A stretch of DNA of 64,000 nucleotides from Hetaerina americana (Eukaryota > Arthropoda > Insecta > Odonata > Calopterygidae): NCBI GenBank assembly GCA_022747635.1, contig JAKTNV010000009.1, forward strand, positions 1,004,501 to 1,068,500. The letters run 5' to 3'. Below are positions 1-13,107 of this stretch, piece by piece. Position numbers and translations under genes: made by a program. Positions within the stretch are counted from its first letter, which is position 1; each line of letters starts with the position of its first letter. The notes under the pieces were generated by a model, which ran no database searches, was not told where the DNA came from, and saw nothing but the letters and a program-made list of their open reading frames with translations.

Positions 1-1196
<1,196 letters not shown>

Positions 1197-1959
1197 GAAT
1201 GAACTTGATGATTGACGAATGAACATCACCGTTCATGGATGATTTTGAAATTGACTCTTAGTTCTGAGACGCGGACCCTTAAGGAAAAATTCATATACCA
1301 GAGAATGCCTCACTTCTTATTTGAGAGCATGATGGATAATTTATCCCGAGGCTTCCGCGATGTATATTTGATGAATTCATTCTACTTTCGGGAATTTCCG
1401 TCGCTAAGGTGAGTTCTACTCACCAATATCCATATCTATATAGTACTCCGCAAGCCACCGCCAGAGGGTTTGGTGGAGGGTGTTATGCCACCACCAGTAA
1501 AAGAGAATAAAACCACATGCAAAACTAATAACTTCATGCCAATCTACACCCACATGAGGCCTATATATTCATGCACAAACCTTTAGATATACCTGACATG
1601 CATGCAAATGCATACACTATCAACTCACATACACGTTCTTCTACGAATTTACCTGATGCCTATGCAAAGTTTAATCTTGTCCTGACTTCGAAATGGATTG
1701 TCCTTATTATGCATATTGTGCCTCTGGCTTCTTACTATTAAGATTCATAATCGTCCGGGAAAAGAATAAGTATTTTTATATATCTCTACTGGAATCTCGC
1801 ACATCTTATCTTGGTGGTCGCATCTACCAAATAGTGTGGGGCCATAATAATAATTCCTTTAGTGTCATTGCTAAACTCGTTTGTTCTGAACCTTTCTAGA
1901 ACCTCAGTCTGGCATGTTCTCTTCGCATCTCAAGTGGCTCCCACCCTGTTTCCCCTTTA
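1197..1959. other. Unannotated AT-rich stretch
   Basis: No recognisable gene, RNA or repeat family was seen. Short ORFs here have no motif and look like chance. Confidence 0.5.
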
Positions 1960-2440
1960 AAGTCCTGTCACACTCGTATTCTTATCGCAGCAATTTTTAA
2001 GGAATCTGACGGATTTTCTCAGGACTTTATTTAATTCTTTTTGCCTTATTTTTTCCCAAGGATCCCAAAAGCTTGTTTCATATTCCAAATTAGGCTTAAC
2101 TAGAGAAAAATGACACCTCTCTTTAACGTTTTCATTACATTTCCCACCACCCGTTTTATGAAGCCAAGTTTATTTCAATCGGATCCACATACTGTCCTGA
2201 TGTGTACTCCCAATGAAAGACGTGTTATGAGAAATACCCCCAAATATTTACCTTGTTCGGCCGCAGTTGGCACTGAACCACGCATTTGCATATATTTAGT
2301 GCTAATCCCCATCTTTTGCACCAATCCGATATTGAGTCTAAGGTGTACTAGACAAGATTTTCTAGACAATGAATCCACCACTTCCTTTTGAGGGCAAAAG
2401 TGGAAGTCATGGCCATACATTTGAGGAAATATATGTTCCT
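1960..2440 (-). mobile_element. CR1-like LINE fragment, RT C-terminal region
   Basis: Minus-strand translation gives KYLGV..I....LS.G.HIR, then KLGFIKRV and the start of a 'cysteine/aromatic' tail. This parallels KYLGVTITHDLSWGKHIR and KLGFVKRVLGK in the better copy at 54,050-54,300. The nucleotide stretch around 2,045-2,150 also matches 16,620-16,740. Multiple frameshifts and stops are present. It is an old retrotransposon fragment with no function expected. Confidence 0.65.
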
Positions 2441-4774
2441 CGGTAAAAGACTATAAATTTCAACTCTTTCCATAACGAATTAAAATGGTTCAAATGAATT
2501 CATTTATCATTTATAATATCACCGCATTTTTACTCCACATTTTTTGAAAAGAGAAAGCAAGGTTAGAACACCTGAAAAAGCAACGAAATGTTGGAAACTA
2601 GACCGTTTTTGGCACGGATTCTCAGCACATACACGTGAATATTTTTGCCTGGGTGATTCTCTTCTCGTCCCGCAGCTCCGCTATCTCGCTTTTGAGACAA
2701 CGACATATAAAATGAATGGATGCAGAGATGATGTTTGCCTTATCGTTATAAAATGAAGATTTCACGGTTTTTCAGAAACGTCATTTCGATGAATAATCTG
2801 TTTCGACGCTCCAAGTATGCAAATAGCATTCCCTTGTTTATGATTTCCCCGCTACACCCACAAGACCTCCGCGATATGCCTTATGCATCTGTATGGACAG
2901 GATGGAATATTTCCAATACGTGGCACATAAAATTGAAATCACTGGCTAAATGCATTACAGTGTAAGCGATCTTAATAAGCATTAATGGACGTGTACTTTA
3001 TGATTGTTTTATATTTTAAGGAGTTTGGATAATAAAATCTTTGAGGGAATATGAAAATTTCACATGTTGGTTATTAATGGTGCATATTAAAATAAGAGTA
3101 ACGTTAAACGGGACAAATCAATGAATACTAAAATGTGAAAACGATTTCAGCATTTTATGGCATTTATAGGTACTGATCTTCAATTAAATTCTGTCTTAAT
3201 TTCAGTAATTTTGGAGGTCAGCTAATTATGAGATCTGAGGCTCTCCACATGCAAATTGATAACAAATTACCCATGTACTCTTCCATATCCGCAATTGTTT
3301 GGCCAGGTGCTTGCATCGTTATCTAAGTGATATTGAGGGGAAGAGTCGCTGATGGGGCAAAGGCCACACATCTCCCGGCCACTCTCCCTCTCATTTCTGC
3401 GACCTACCATCCTTTTTCCTGCTTTCGGATTACTTGCATTTAATTTTCACCTTCTTTCTCTTTCTGGGTTGATGGTCTTGATTCAGTGAATGTTTTCCGA
3501 CAAGTCTCCAGTCACGGGCGTAGTCATTTATTTCATTCCCTTCAATTTCGGAAATATCACTCGAGTTTCCATTTCTGCCCATGATATTGTGTAGTTCTCC
3601 ATGCCCTTTATACTTTTTACGCCAACGGATTTGAAAACGGGCAATTTGAGATCCACGCTCACTATTTTAGACCATCCTTGACGATTTTGAAATAAAAAAT
3701 ACCGCTTGACAATTTAATCACAGAATGATGCTGACATGTCGATATAATTGCCTTAAAATCAATTGATTTTCATCTTATAATGAACATTTGGAGAGTATTG
3801 CATTATAATACAAGCAATAGAATATTACGCGATGTGGCTTTGATGGCATGAAGGATCAAATATGAAGAGGAGCTTCGTGAAACCATTTCTGAGTTGATGG
3901 CGAATGATGATGAGGGCCGAAGCCGCACCACAACATATCGAGTAATTTCATTTCAGACCAACGAGCAATCTCCTTAGCCGTAAATGCATTTGAGATGGCT
4001 GTGAAATATTTACGATCAATTGAATCACCGAGGGCGGAAGCACCACCCCATTTGAAGCTCCACTATTCATCAGACACCGAATCTCAGATGCGAGCGGGTC
4101 ATGACACTCAGGGGTCACCGTCATTTCAGTGCGGATGGCCTTCGAGACAAGGAGTTTGCACTGCAGATTAGCGGTCGACTTGCGTCAGTGAATCAACGAT
4201 GGGTTGCCAAGGCTCCGAGGAACTCGCATCTGCTGCAAACGACCACTCGTCTTTCCCACGCCTCATGGATCGGATTCGTATCATTTTCGCAGGTTCATTC
4301 CCGCCATTCAATTCCGTCGCACGGCTCCTCCTGTCGCTCCCTTCTAGTGCCTTTGCGTCAACTCTTCCCGCTGATACTGCCTTCTGCGACGTTCTGCTCC
4401 TGAAAAAATCCTAAAGAAATCTCTTTCTCTAGGCTATCGGATTCGTTTCTCATGTCACCCTTCACAGAACTTCTCTAGGCAATTCCATCTTTGTCACCGG
4501 TCATTTCAATCGGACACGCCCGCATCGGACATGTACGCATTTTGACTCCAAACGTGTTCGCTGATCGTTCGTTCGTGACTTAAGACGAAGCCTCCAAATG
4601 GAAAAGTCACATGACAGCCACATAACACTAAGTGGATGACGATTCAAAATTTTCCTACATTGTGGCGAGTAAGTTATTTTACAGATTTCAATTATAGCCT
4701 ATTACTATATAAGAATAACCATTGCGAGTAAGTATATCAGCACTTTGGTGGTTCTACAATATATATTATTATTA
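2441..4774. other. Unannotated stretch
   Basis: About 2.3 kb without a recognised gene or repeat. ORFs of 70-100 codons (for example 4,101-4,403) lack domain motifs and overlap each other in different frames, so I treat them as chance. Confidence 0.5.
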
Positions 4775-5842
4775 TTAGGTAATCTAACGGTTAAGGTAGG
4801 TTTTTGGATGGACGTAATTACTAATTAAATAATTTGTGGCCCCTAGCAAAACACAACATCCTACTCTACATCAGGTCCCGCTTCAGCTCTGAGTACTTTC
4901 TTCCTCCCTTCATCCCGTCCAACATCCCTATCCTGTTCCTGCCCTTTCCTCGTTTGCCTAACATTCTCCCCTCAATTACAGCCTTCAAAATCCCGCTGCC
5001 GGTCAGTAACCCCATCAGCCACTTTTCCTGCTTCCATAGGATTACTCCCAAAAAAACCACTCTTCGCCCACCAACCCAAAGTACTTCCTCATTTGATTTC
5101 TTCTCTGTCCATTTCACGTTCTCCATTCTTCACCACACCCACATTTCAAAAGCCTCCAGTCTACGTCTATCCTCCTGCTTCAATGACCACGTTTCCGCAC
5201 CGTACATAACTACGCTCCAAATGAAAGTTATTACGAGTATTTTCTTAACATCCTTACTCAACGTCCCTGTCATCAACTCCCTCCTCCTTGTAAAAGACTC
5301 TTTGCCTAGCGCAATTCTTCTCCTTACGTCCCTACTACTTTGACCGTGTTGGTCCAAGACACTTCCGAGATACGTAAACTGTTCTACCTGCTCTAGTTTT
5401 TGCCCTCCTATTTTAATGTTTAGCTTAGCCTTTTTCTTTCTAGAAAATCGCATAACCTTTGTTTTTTTTTTAATTGATTTTCATCCCATACCTGTCGCAC
5501 TGAATTTCCAATTCACTCAGCAAAGCTTGCAGCCCCTTGGCTGACTGACCGACTAAAGCTTGGTCATCAGCAAACCTGAATGATTTTACGAATTCCACGC
5601 CCACTTTCATTCCTACCTCTAGTTCTTCCCATGCCTCTTTAATCATTTCCTCTGCATACAAGTTGAACAGCAACTGTGATAATGAGCAACCCTGCCTTAC
5701 ACCTCTTCCTAACACTGCCCATCCGGACTCCCCGTTCCCCACCCTCACCTGAGCAGTCTGAGACATGTACAGGTTGCGGATTAGCCTCCTTTCTTTCCAA
5801 TCTATTCCTATTTTCTGCAATATACTCATAAGTTTTTACCAT
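4775..5842 (-). mobile_element. RTE-like LINE, 5'-truncated copy
   Basis: Reading the minus strand, the copy begins inside the RT domain (ILQKIGIDWKERRLIRNLYM). It continues through GVRQGCSLS..LFNLYAEEMI and the FADD catalytic motif (FRFADDQALV), then KINIKIGGQKLEQVEQFTYL and the tail ending ...YSELKRDLM. The 3' end at about 4,780 carries the family terminus. Frame breaks occur near 5,460 and 5,130. 5' truncation is what aborted target-primed reverse transcription normally leaves. Confidence 0.85.
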
Positions 5843-6279
5843 ACTATATATATTAGTACTACAAATTATATTTGTGGACCTGTGGAGGGGTCATGTCGAG
5901 CTCCCTTGAACCGCTCTGGGGTACACTGTACCCCTGAGATGTCGGTTCGGGTAGCTCATAGGATCTTCGAGCACTGTAGATATTTTTTGGGCAAATGCGT
6001 AGGTTAGGTTGTGGATTAAATTGAAATTTAAAGATAAATTTCGTTGATGGCGATATTATTAAGTGTGTATCAATTAGTGGGTCTCACAATATAGGTTGCC
6101 AAAAGAGATTTTTTTAAATACGTGCAGTGCTAAATAGGGAAAAGAAAGAATTACTTATCAGAATAGATACTGATCGGGTATTAAGACACCCAAAAGACTA
6201 AATAGCATCGCCAGAAAGCCGACCGCAACGCACACAAAGAAGGTTTTAGACGAAGAAATAATTTCTGTAGTAGTAGTTA
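5843..6279. other. Unannotated stretch
   Basis: No gene or repeat recognised between two LINE fragments. Confidence 0.45.
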
Positions 6280-6885
6280 GCCGCAGAAGTATAAAAAATA
6301 AGATACAGGAATTTCACCAGCAGAATAAGGACCCAGAATAAGGTTGTACCCCGTTGGTACAACTCTGAATTAGGGAAAACTCTAAGACGGCAAATGGTGT
6401 GCCATGACAAAATGAAAAACGCCTTTAAAGATTCCTCCCCTGATAAAATCAACGAAACCATACAGAATTACAAAGCATCTAGGTCCGCTGCCAAGAAGGC
6501 CTTCCGGAAGGCGCTAGCGGAATTCAAAAGGAAAACATTAGCTGCACATTTAAACTATAACCCAAAGATGTTCTGGTCCTACGTCAGGGAAGTGCAGGGA
6601 AAAAAGTCCACCATAAACTCATTGAACAACGAAAAGGGGGATAAAGTAACAAGTACTTTAGGCAAAGCCATTATTCCACAGTGTTTTTAACAAATGCTCA
6701 CAGAATATACCATAGAACCTTCCGAAAAAATTTCTGCAGCCAATGCAAGCAATCAACTTTTCCACCTGCGGAATAGAGTTACTCCTTAAAAAAATCGATC
6801 CCAAAAAATCTCCGGGACCTGATGAGACACCGGCTCGCGTGTATAAAGAACTGTCGTCTGAAATTGCCCCTTATATTCCTTATTG
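6280..6885 (+). mobile_element. CR1-like LINE fragment (linker to early RT)
   Basis: Translation in shifting frames gives PWYNSELGKTLRR, then KAFRKALAEFKRKTLAAH and FWSYVREVQGKKST, which is the linker between endonuclease and RT in CR1/Jockey-type LINEs. It then reads GIELLLKKIDPKKSPGPDE and ARVYKELSSEIAP, nearly identical to the copy at 53,170-53,290. It stops abruptly near 6,885, where RTE-like sequence starts on the same strand. Interrupted by stops. Confidence 0.75.
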
Positions 6886-7700
6886 CCGCTGATGAACAAG
6901 CTCTAGTATGTCAGTCAGCCAATCGGTTTCAAGTATTGCTGAGTGAATTGGGAATTCAGTGCGACAGATATGAGATTATAATCAATATTAATAAAAGAAA
7001 AGTTATGCGATTTTCTAGAAAGAAAAAGGCTAAGCTTAACATTAGAATAGGAGGGCAAAAACTAGAGCAGGTAGACAGGTTACATATCTGGGAAGTGTTT
7101 TGGACCAACACGGTCAAAGTAGTAGGGACGTAAGGAGAGGAATTGCGCTAGGCAATGAGGCTTTCTCAAGGAGGAGGGAGTTGATGACAGGGACGTTGAG
7201 TAAGGATGTTAAGAAAAGACTCGTAAAAATTCTGATATGAAGCGTAGCTATGCACGGCGCGGAAACGTGGTCATTGAGCAGGAGGATAGACGTAGATTGG
7301 AGGCTTTGGAAATGTGGGTGTGGAGAAGAATGGAGAAGGTGAAATGGACAGAGAAGAAAACTAATGAGGAAGTACTTGATAGTGTAGGCGAAGAGAGGGG
7401 TTGGTTGGGAGAAATTCTATGGAGGCAGGAAACGTGGATGAAGGGTGGTATTGATCTGCAGTGGGATGTTGAAAACTGGAATAGAGGGGAGAATTTTAGG
7501 CCAAAGAGGGAAGGGCAGGAACAGGATAGGGATGTTTGGTAGGATGAAAGGAGGAAGGAAGTACTCAGAGATGAAGGACAGGACAGGACTTGATGTAGAC
7601 TAGGTTGCTGGATTGTGTTTTGCTAGGAGTCACAAAATATTTATTAGGTAGTTGAGTCCATCCAACAATTTACCTTAACCGTTAGATTACCTTATAATGA
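6886..7700 (+). mobile_element. RTE-like LINE 3' part, fused to CR1-like fragment
   Basis: Begins exactly at the catalytic ADD motif (ADEQALVCQSA) of the RTE-like RT. It continues SELGIQCDRY, KKAKLNIRIGGQKLEQV, and the C-terminal RRLEALEMWVWRRMEKVKWTEKKTNEEVL. The 3' UTR ends at about 7,690 with the family terminus. Several frameshifts. The 5' neighbour is a CR1-like LINE in the same orientation, with no intervening sequence, so this may be a template-switch chimera. Confidence 0.8.
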
Positions 7701-7717
7701 TAATAATATATATAAAT

Positions 7718-7842
7718 CGTTTTTAGGTTCCCTCCACCTTCCCCCGTTCATTTGAAACCCCCTAATCCTTAACCTTTGTCCTGGTGCTTCACCCCCTGCC
7801 ACACACCTTTTTGGTGGCTCGCAGGGTATTGATGTAGATATG
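7718..7842 (+). repeat. CR1-like LINE 3' terminus
   Basis: Matches the 3' end of the CR1-like copy at 54,700-54,850. It includes a C-rich run, CACCCCCTGCCACACACC, a short loop, GGTGG, CGCAGGGTATT, and a GATGTAGAT tail. It lies directly after the RTE-like 3' end. Confidence 0.65.
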
Positions 7843-8267
7843 TTGTTTTGCAATCGATTGTATTTCGTATCATAAATCATTCATGAGTCTTAAAGTATTA
7901 GGTTTTTTTTACCTCAAACAATCTACATATTCTTCACCTTCGCTGCATCCATGTTGTAACTACAACTAAGTGAATAGGAAAGGCGCAGTCCATGACTCGA
8001 TATGCGAACACTACATGTTCGCTGTGATAATCGCACGAAAAATTGAAAATCGTGACAAAATGCCGCTTCTAATGAGTTCCTTGTTCGTAAGACGTAATAA
8101 CTATTTAGACCAGTCGCGACAAAGTTTGATCGGGAGCGAGAGCACACAACGTGACGCCAGTGTTGAAAGGTTTTTTGCATGAATGTGTTCGCCACTGTGG
8201 CTGTAGGTTTACATGGAGTTGTTGAATTGGCACGTGGTTTTTTGCTCTTTTTTACGGGTGGTGACCT

Positions 8268-8318
8268 AACACCCCCGCCACACGCCTTGCGGGGTATTAT
8301 GAAGATGTAGATGATCAG
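8268..8318 (+). repeat. Minimal CR1-like 3' terminus with hairpin
   Basis: Only the last ~50 bp: ACCCCCGCCACACGCCTTGCGGGGTATT, here described as a CCCCGC / GCGGGG stem, followed by a GAAGATGTAGATGA tail. Both stem strands differ from the other copies in a matching way (C-G replacing T-A). Confidence 0.55.
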
Positions 8319-8866
8319 TGAACCCTAGGAGTTCCTCAGAGTCTCGAAGTGGTCTCCGTCAGCAATTCACGGCACGATTCTTATTTCGGGCTTCCCGATG
8401 ACTTTTGAAACTGACGAAGTCTCACGACACGACTTTCAAAATGATTCCAAATCACTCGATGACTCATTATCACTTTCAGCGTCATCATCTGGGATGATTC
8501 TCCTGCAGATATTCGTCATAGGATTTGCGTTGAATTTTACCCTTGAAAATGACTCCGGATGAAAAAAGTCGAATAAATTTAAGTAAATAGAGTAAATTCA
8601 ATTACTTTGAGGAAATTTAATCTAGTGGCGATACTGAATCGCTCGAGTTTAGATAAGCTGTGGCGGAACTTCCCAGCCGCTGACTGCCACGTAGAGGCTT
8701 GCCTGGAGAAAGTGTAACTGGAGCGGGGGTCATTCATTGTCCGCATTGGGGAGTGCCTCCGCTGCTTTGTGGGGGGGGGCGCTGTGGTCGGTTCGTGCTG
8801 CTGGGATGATGAAGTCGCGCGGAGTGAGGAACCACTGGGAAAGGGGGGGAAAGTGGGTGCGGTGTA
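8319..8866. other. Unannotated stretch
   Basis: No gene recognised. The 3' half (about 8,640-8,866) becomes GC- and G-rich and leads into the repeat at 8,867. Confidence 0.4.
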
Positions 8867-8984
8867 TTAATGCGCCTTGGCCGCAGGGAGCGGCTGTTGA
8901 TTCGGAGGATTCCAGATTGCTGGTCGTCGAAGGGAGTGTGTCCCTGTGTACGCTTCAGTGAGGCAGTTGTCAAAAGAAGCACTC
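8867..8984 (+). repeat. Direct repeat, copy 1 (uninterrupted TTAA)
   Basis: Begins TTAATGCGCCTTGGCCGCAG and ends in the conserved GTTGTCAAAAGAAGCAC. It matches 11,858-11,975 with scattered substitutions. In this copy the TTAA is preceded by ordinary sequence. In the other copy the piggyBac 3' terminus ends exactly at the TTAA. Confidence 0.75.
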
Positions 8985-9287
8985 CCTTTGGCACTCGGAT
9001 GTCCAGTGTGACTCGACACGGTTAGCGAAGGCAGAAGCTCGTGGGTCGAGCCACACTCGGCACGGAATTTCGCCTCGAGGGGAATTAGGATTTTTGTTTA
9101 TTTTTCCGATAACTTTTCTTGTAATCATCTGCATGAAAGGACAAGTAAAGTAAATCCTAATTTATAGCATGGCTTGTTTTATAAATGAATAGTATCGACC
9201 CATAATGCCGTCGTCGACATAAATGCCGTCTCCAAATGATGCCACTACCTACGCAGATGTTTGTTGTTATCTATTTAATGTGTTGTA

Positions 9288-9605
9288 GTAGTAGTATTTA
9301 GGGGAGGCGACCGACTGCTGAGGTCATTTACGCCATAGGGGATGGACAGGATAGGATGAAGGGTGGAGAGAAACCCGGCGTCGGCATTAGCCTGCTCTTT
9401 ACGAAAGGCGCCAAGGGGTCCGCAGCTTAACGTCCCATCCGACGGACGGCGTACTCACTCAAAGTGCCCTCCACAAAGCACCTCAAGTAGGGATCGAGAT
9501 ACCACTGAAAAATATTCAAAACCGCCGGGATTGGAACCCGGGCTCTCTGGGTGGGAAGCCAGTACCCAATCCACCAATAGCCACCGCACCAGTCCCGATC
9601 CCCCA
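9288..9605 (-). mobile_element. SINE-A (tRNA-derived), copy 1
   Basis: Read on the minus strand it has a tRNA-like head with a B box (GGGTTCCAATCCCGG). A ~230-bp body follows, containing GTGGTATCTCGATCCCTACT and GGACCCCTTGGCGCCTTTCG. The tail is CCTCCCCTAAATACTACTAC. The same unit occurs at 28.5, 37.1 and 47.7 kb. A short direct repeat, GTGTTGTA, flanks it (9,280-9,287 and 9,606-9,613). SINEs are transcribed by Pol III and moved by a partner LINE; the partner here is unknown. Confidence 0.85.
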
Positions 9606-9932
9606 GTGTTGTAAGTTCTTTTTCATTTGCATTGTTTGCCCTTCATTACTTGGAAGTCAGCTAAATGTAAAGCATTTTCTTTGAGAGATGATCTGTACCT
9701 GAAAAAAGATCGCAAGAATGTAAATTTACCTCAGTCAGCTGTTCCGTAGTTCATTGCTTTCTAGTTGGGACTCTTTCATTTCCTTTTCTTTCTAGTGTCT
9801 GCTGTCTCATCAAACGTTCTACCTGCTCTTTTACTATCTTTGCATAGTCAGGAATCTTGAGTAGGAGGGTCCTGGGACGAATGGTTTTCCAGCTAGCAGT
9901 TGCCCATTCTGAACGAATTTCACCTCCTCACC
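9606..9932. other. 5' flank of piggyBac element
   Basis: Probably contains the piggyBac left end and leader, but I could not find a matching TTAA plus terminal inverted repeat here. No other feature seen. Confidence 0.4.
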
Positions 9933-11861
9933 ATGGATAAGTATTCCAAAGAATTGGAAAGCAGCGACGAAGAATTATGCATCGAAACTGACGAATGTAT
10001 GAACAAATATAATATTGACGAAAGTAAGTTACCTGAGAATGCGTTTGGAGATGATGAACCAGTTGCTGGTCCAAGTGGAACTATGGAAAGGAAAACGTCC
10101 CTTGCTTCACCCAAAGATCAGGGTAAATGTACTGACAGTGACGCTGAATTCATACCGACAAAACGAAGACGCACAATTGTTTATTCAATGATAGTGAGGT
10201 TATAGCATTGTGCATTCGGGAATAAGGCCCAGTGAAAGTAGTGTTTATAGTAAAAAACCAGAAAAGTGGAATGCTGTATTTGTAAATGACCACGAGCCTA
10301 GCAGAATTCCTTTCTCCACTGGTCAGTTATGTGTTGGACCTCAAGTTCCTTCTTGATGTGCCACACCAATAGAGGTTTTACAAACACATTGATACAAAAT
10401 ATAACGGAAGAAACTAACGAGTATGCTAGGCATAAAATTAGCCAGAGAGAACTATCGCGGCGATCCACTTGGAATAATTGGAAAGATGTGATGATTGTGG
10501 AAATGAAGGCTTTTCTTGGCGTAATACTAAATATGGGTGTATTGAATCACCCTAGCTTACAGAGTTATTGGTCCACGGATTTTGAGTCTCATATACCATT
10601 TTTTGTGCTGTTTTCAAAAGAGAAAGGTTCTTGCAAATATTTTGGATGCTTCACTTGAAAAACGATCAAAAGTCAAGTAAGGATTTTAGAACAAGAACCG
10701 AGAAATGTAAACTGCTTCTTGTCATACCTTGAAATGAAATGTAGGGAGAAATTCTGCCCTGGAAGGAAGATTTCTGTTGATGAGGCTGTTGTTGGTTTCA
10801 AGGGAAAGATACACTTCATCACGTATAATCCTAAAAAGCCAACAAAATGGGGTATTTGTCTGAATGTCCTCTCAGATTCCAAAAGTGGTGACGTACATTC
10901 ATTTGTCCCTTGTTATGGTGGAATAACAACTGAAACATTGGTGAGACCTGATCTCCCTTTTACTAGCAGAATAGTTTTAGAACTGCATGAAAGATTGAAG
11001 AACTCAGGTTCTGACCTCATCTGGTTCTCAAGGCTATCATTTCTTCGCTGTCAGCTATTACACTAGTGTCACTCTTGCAAGGTAATTGCTAAAGGAAAAA
11101 ACACACTTGACAGGGACAATATTGCCCAATAGGAAAGATAATCCACCTGCGATCGAACATCCAAAGCTAAAGAAAGGAGAGACAGTGGCTTACAGGGATG
11201 GAAATGTAATGCTCCTTGCATGGAAAGACAAGAAGATAGTCACAATGCTCAGTACGTGGGACGCTGTAGAGACTGCACGTACTGTTTCATGAGGGAAACT
11301 CTAAAATGGTGGCGTAAATTGGTTTTCTGGGGGCTTGAGGTCAGTGTTGTAAATTCATATATATTGTAAAAAGAATTCTAACAAAGAAAACATGAAAAAC
11401 CGATCTCGCATGTGAAATTGGTTAGGAAGCTAGTACAAGATCCCGTTGAAGAATTCCGAGATTGTACATAAACTTCCAGGGTTAGATTACCATCCACAAG
11501 CATAAAGTAATGTTTAGATGGAAAACTCCATATAATCACACCTCACCCTAACAAAAAACATACAGATTGTGCGGTTTGCTCTGACCAAAAAATCAAAGGA
11601 GGAAGAAGAGAGACTATATATATCTGTGAGACATGTGAATGTAAACCAGGTCTTCATGTTGGTGAATGCTTTCAAAAATATCATCCCATGAAAAATTATA
11701 GTTTAAATTATGGTAAAAATCCAAATAAATAAGTCTATATGAAAAAAAACTCCAGTTTTTCATTCTAGTGCCATGCTTAGTAAATTTGGGGTATTTAAAA
11801 AATTAAATCCTAAGTAGACCGAGGCAATCGAGAAAAAAAGCACCCGAGTGCAAAGGGTTAA
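9933..11861 (+). mobile_element. piggyBac-like element, decayed (PGBD4 type)
   Basis: The transposase begins at ATG 9,933 (MDKYSKELESSDEEL) with the acidic N-terminal region usual for piggyBac. It passes through WSTDFESHIPFF, KFCPGRKISVDEAVV-GFKGK (first catalytic Asp in SVDEA), YNPKKPTKWGICLNVL, then a disrupted second catalytic region where YYTS is preceded by AVS instead of an Asp. The C-terminal Cys-rich finger is present at about 11,560-11,700 (DCAVC...CETCECKPG...ECFQKYH). Frame changes near 10,200, 10,660 and 11,060 and a gap after 11,290 inactivate it. The 3' end is ...CCCGAGTGCAAAGGG followed by TTAA (11,858-11,861), the piggyBac target. The left TIR was not found. Confidence 0.85.
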
Positions 11862-11975
11862 TGCGCCTTGACCGCAGGGAGCGGCTGTTGATTCGGAGGA
11901 TTCCAGAGTGCTGGTCGGTGAAGGGTGTGTGTCCGTGTCTACTCCTCAGTGACGCAGTTGTCAAAAGAAGCACCC
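11858..11975 (+). repeat. Direct repeat, copy 2 (occupied by piggyBac)
   Basis: Second copy of the 8,867 repeat, beginning TTAATGCGCCTTGACCGCAG immediately after the piggyBac 3' terminus. It implies that the element inserted at a TTAA in this repeat. Confidence 0.75.
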
Positions 11976-12019
11976 TTCCTGGGATGGATGTAGAGGAGGG
12001 AGAACCAGACTTCGGACTG

Positions 12020-12600
12020 GTAATAAGAAAAGGGCGAGGAAACTACGGATCACGGATGAGATGATTACAAGAAATATTAGTAGAGGAAATGGAATAATGT
12101 AAACACAGAGTCATGCAAAAGGAAGTACAAAGAGTTGAATAATAAATCTAGACGGGCAACGAATAGAGAAAAATAAGCATGGTGGAAAACGCAGTGCGAG
12201 GATATGGAAAGTTTGCAGAGGAAGGGTGAAATTGGTGCGCTATACAGCAAGGTTATATTACTATCGGGAAGTAATCAGGGAAGGTCTGTGCTAAAAGTTA
12301 GAGATACGTCGGGTAAGGTAATAGTTGAAACAGAAGAGGTTCAAGAGAGATGTAAGGAATATATGGAAGAGCAATTGGGTGAAGAACTTTGGCCAACAAA
12401 CTTAGTCATGGAAAAAGAACATGACGGTGGGGAAGATAGCTTAGGTCCAGGGATACTCGACGATGAGATAGAAAGGGCATTAATAGAGATGAAATCAAAT
12501 TAGGCCTTGGAGGTAGACAAGGTTCCTACAGAACTTCTAAAAGTGTTACCTAACTCTGAGAGGAAGGGAATGCTACAGTTTTAAAAGCGTATAAATCATT
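12020..12600 (+). mobile_element. RTE-like LINE internal fragment
   Basis: Corresponds to 24,030-24,560 of the fuller copy: the region between endonuclease and RT. Recognisable pieces are the AWWKTQCEDMESLQR equivalent, GALYSKVILLSGS and LGPGILDDEIERALIEMKSN. Truncated at both ends and frame-broken. Confidence 0.8.
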
Positions 12601-13065
12601 CGCCTTTACCGCATGAGAGTACATCGGGCAATTTAACACACGAATTTGTGTAAAATGAAATATTCCCTTAATTCTTAATTTTTAATTAAAACCCGAATGT
12701 TTCTTGCTGATGCTCTGTGAGCTGATTCGAATTTGCATAGAGCATGGTGGAATGGAACTTGCCCACAAGGAGTGCACCATTTTCGAGGCAAGAGCTCATG
12801 AATGCAGAAGCCCGCAATCATTTATGCTGACTAACTCAAATATCAAGGGCAAAGATATATCACATGGAAACGGAAGAGATGAGGCACATCCGGAGATATA
12901 GCCCTTATCTTTGAGGTTAACATAGGCCGCAGCGACCAAAATCCAAGCTTTCACAAGGTTCTAGCGGATTTATTCCGCTAACATTCACTATTCGCTCTTG
13001 AAAAAAAGTGCTACTCTTTACGGAGGCATATTCATGCCTAGTTTTTAGTCATAAGTTAACGTGAG

Positions 13066-13068
<3 letters not shown>
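12601..13068. other. Unannotated stretch
   Basis: Nothing recognised up to the first TA array. Confidence 0.45.

Positions 13069-13102
<34 letters not shown>
13069..13102. repeat. (TA)17 array
   Basis: Uninterrupted TA dinucleotides directly abutting the left arm of the palindrome. Confidence 0.95.
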
Positions 13103-13104
<2 letters not shown>

Positions 13105-13107
<3 letters not shown>

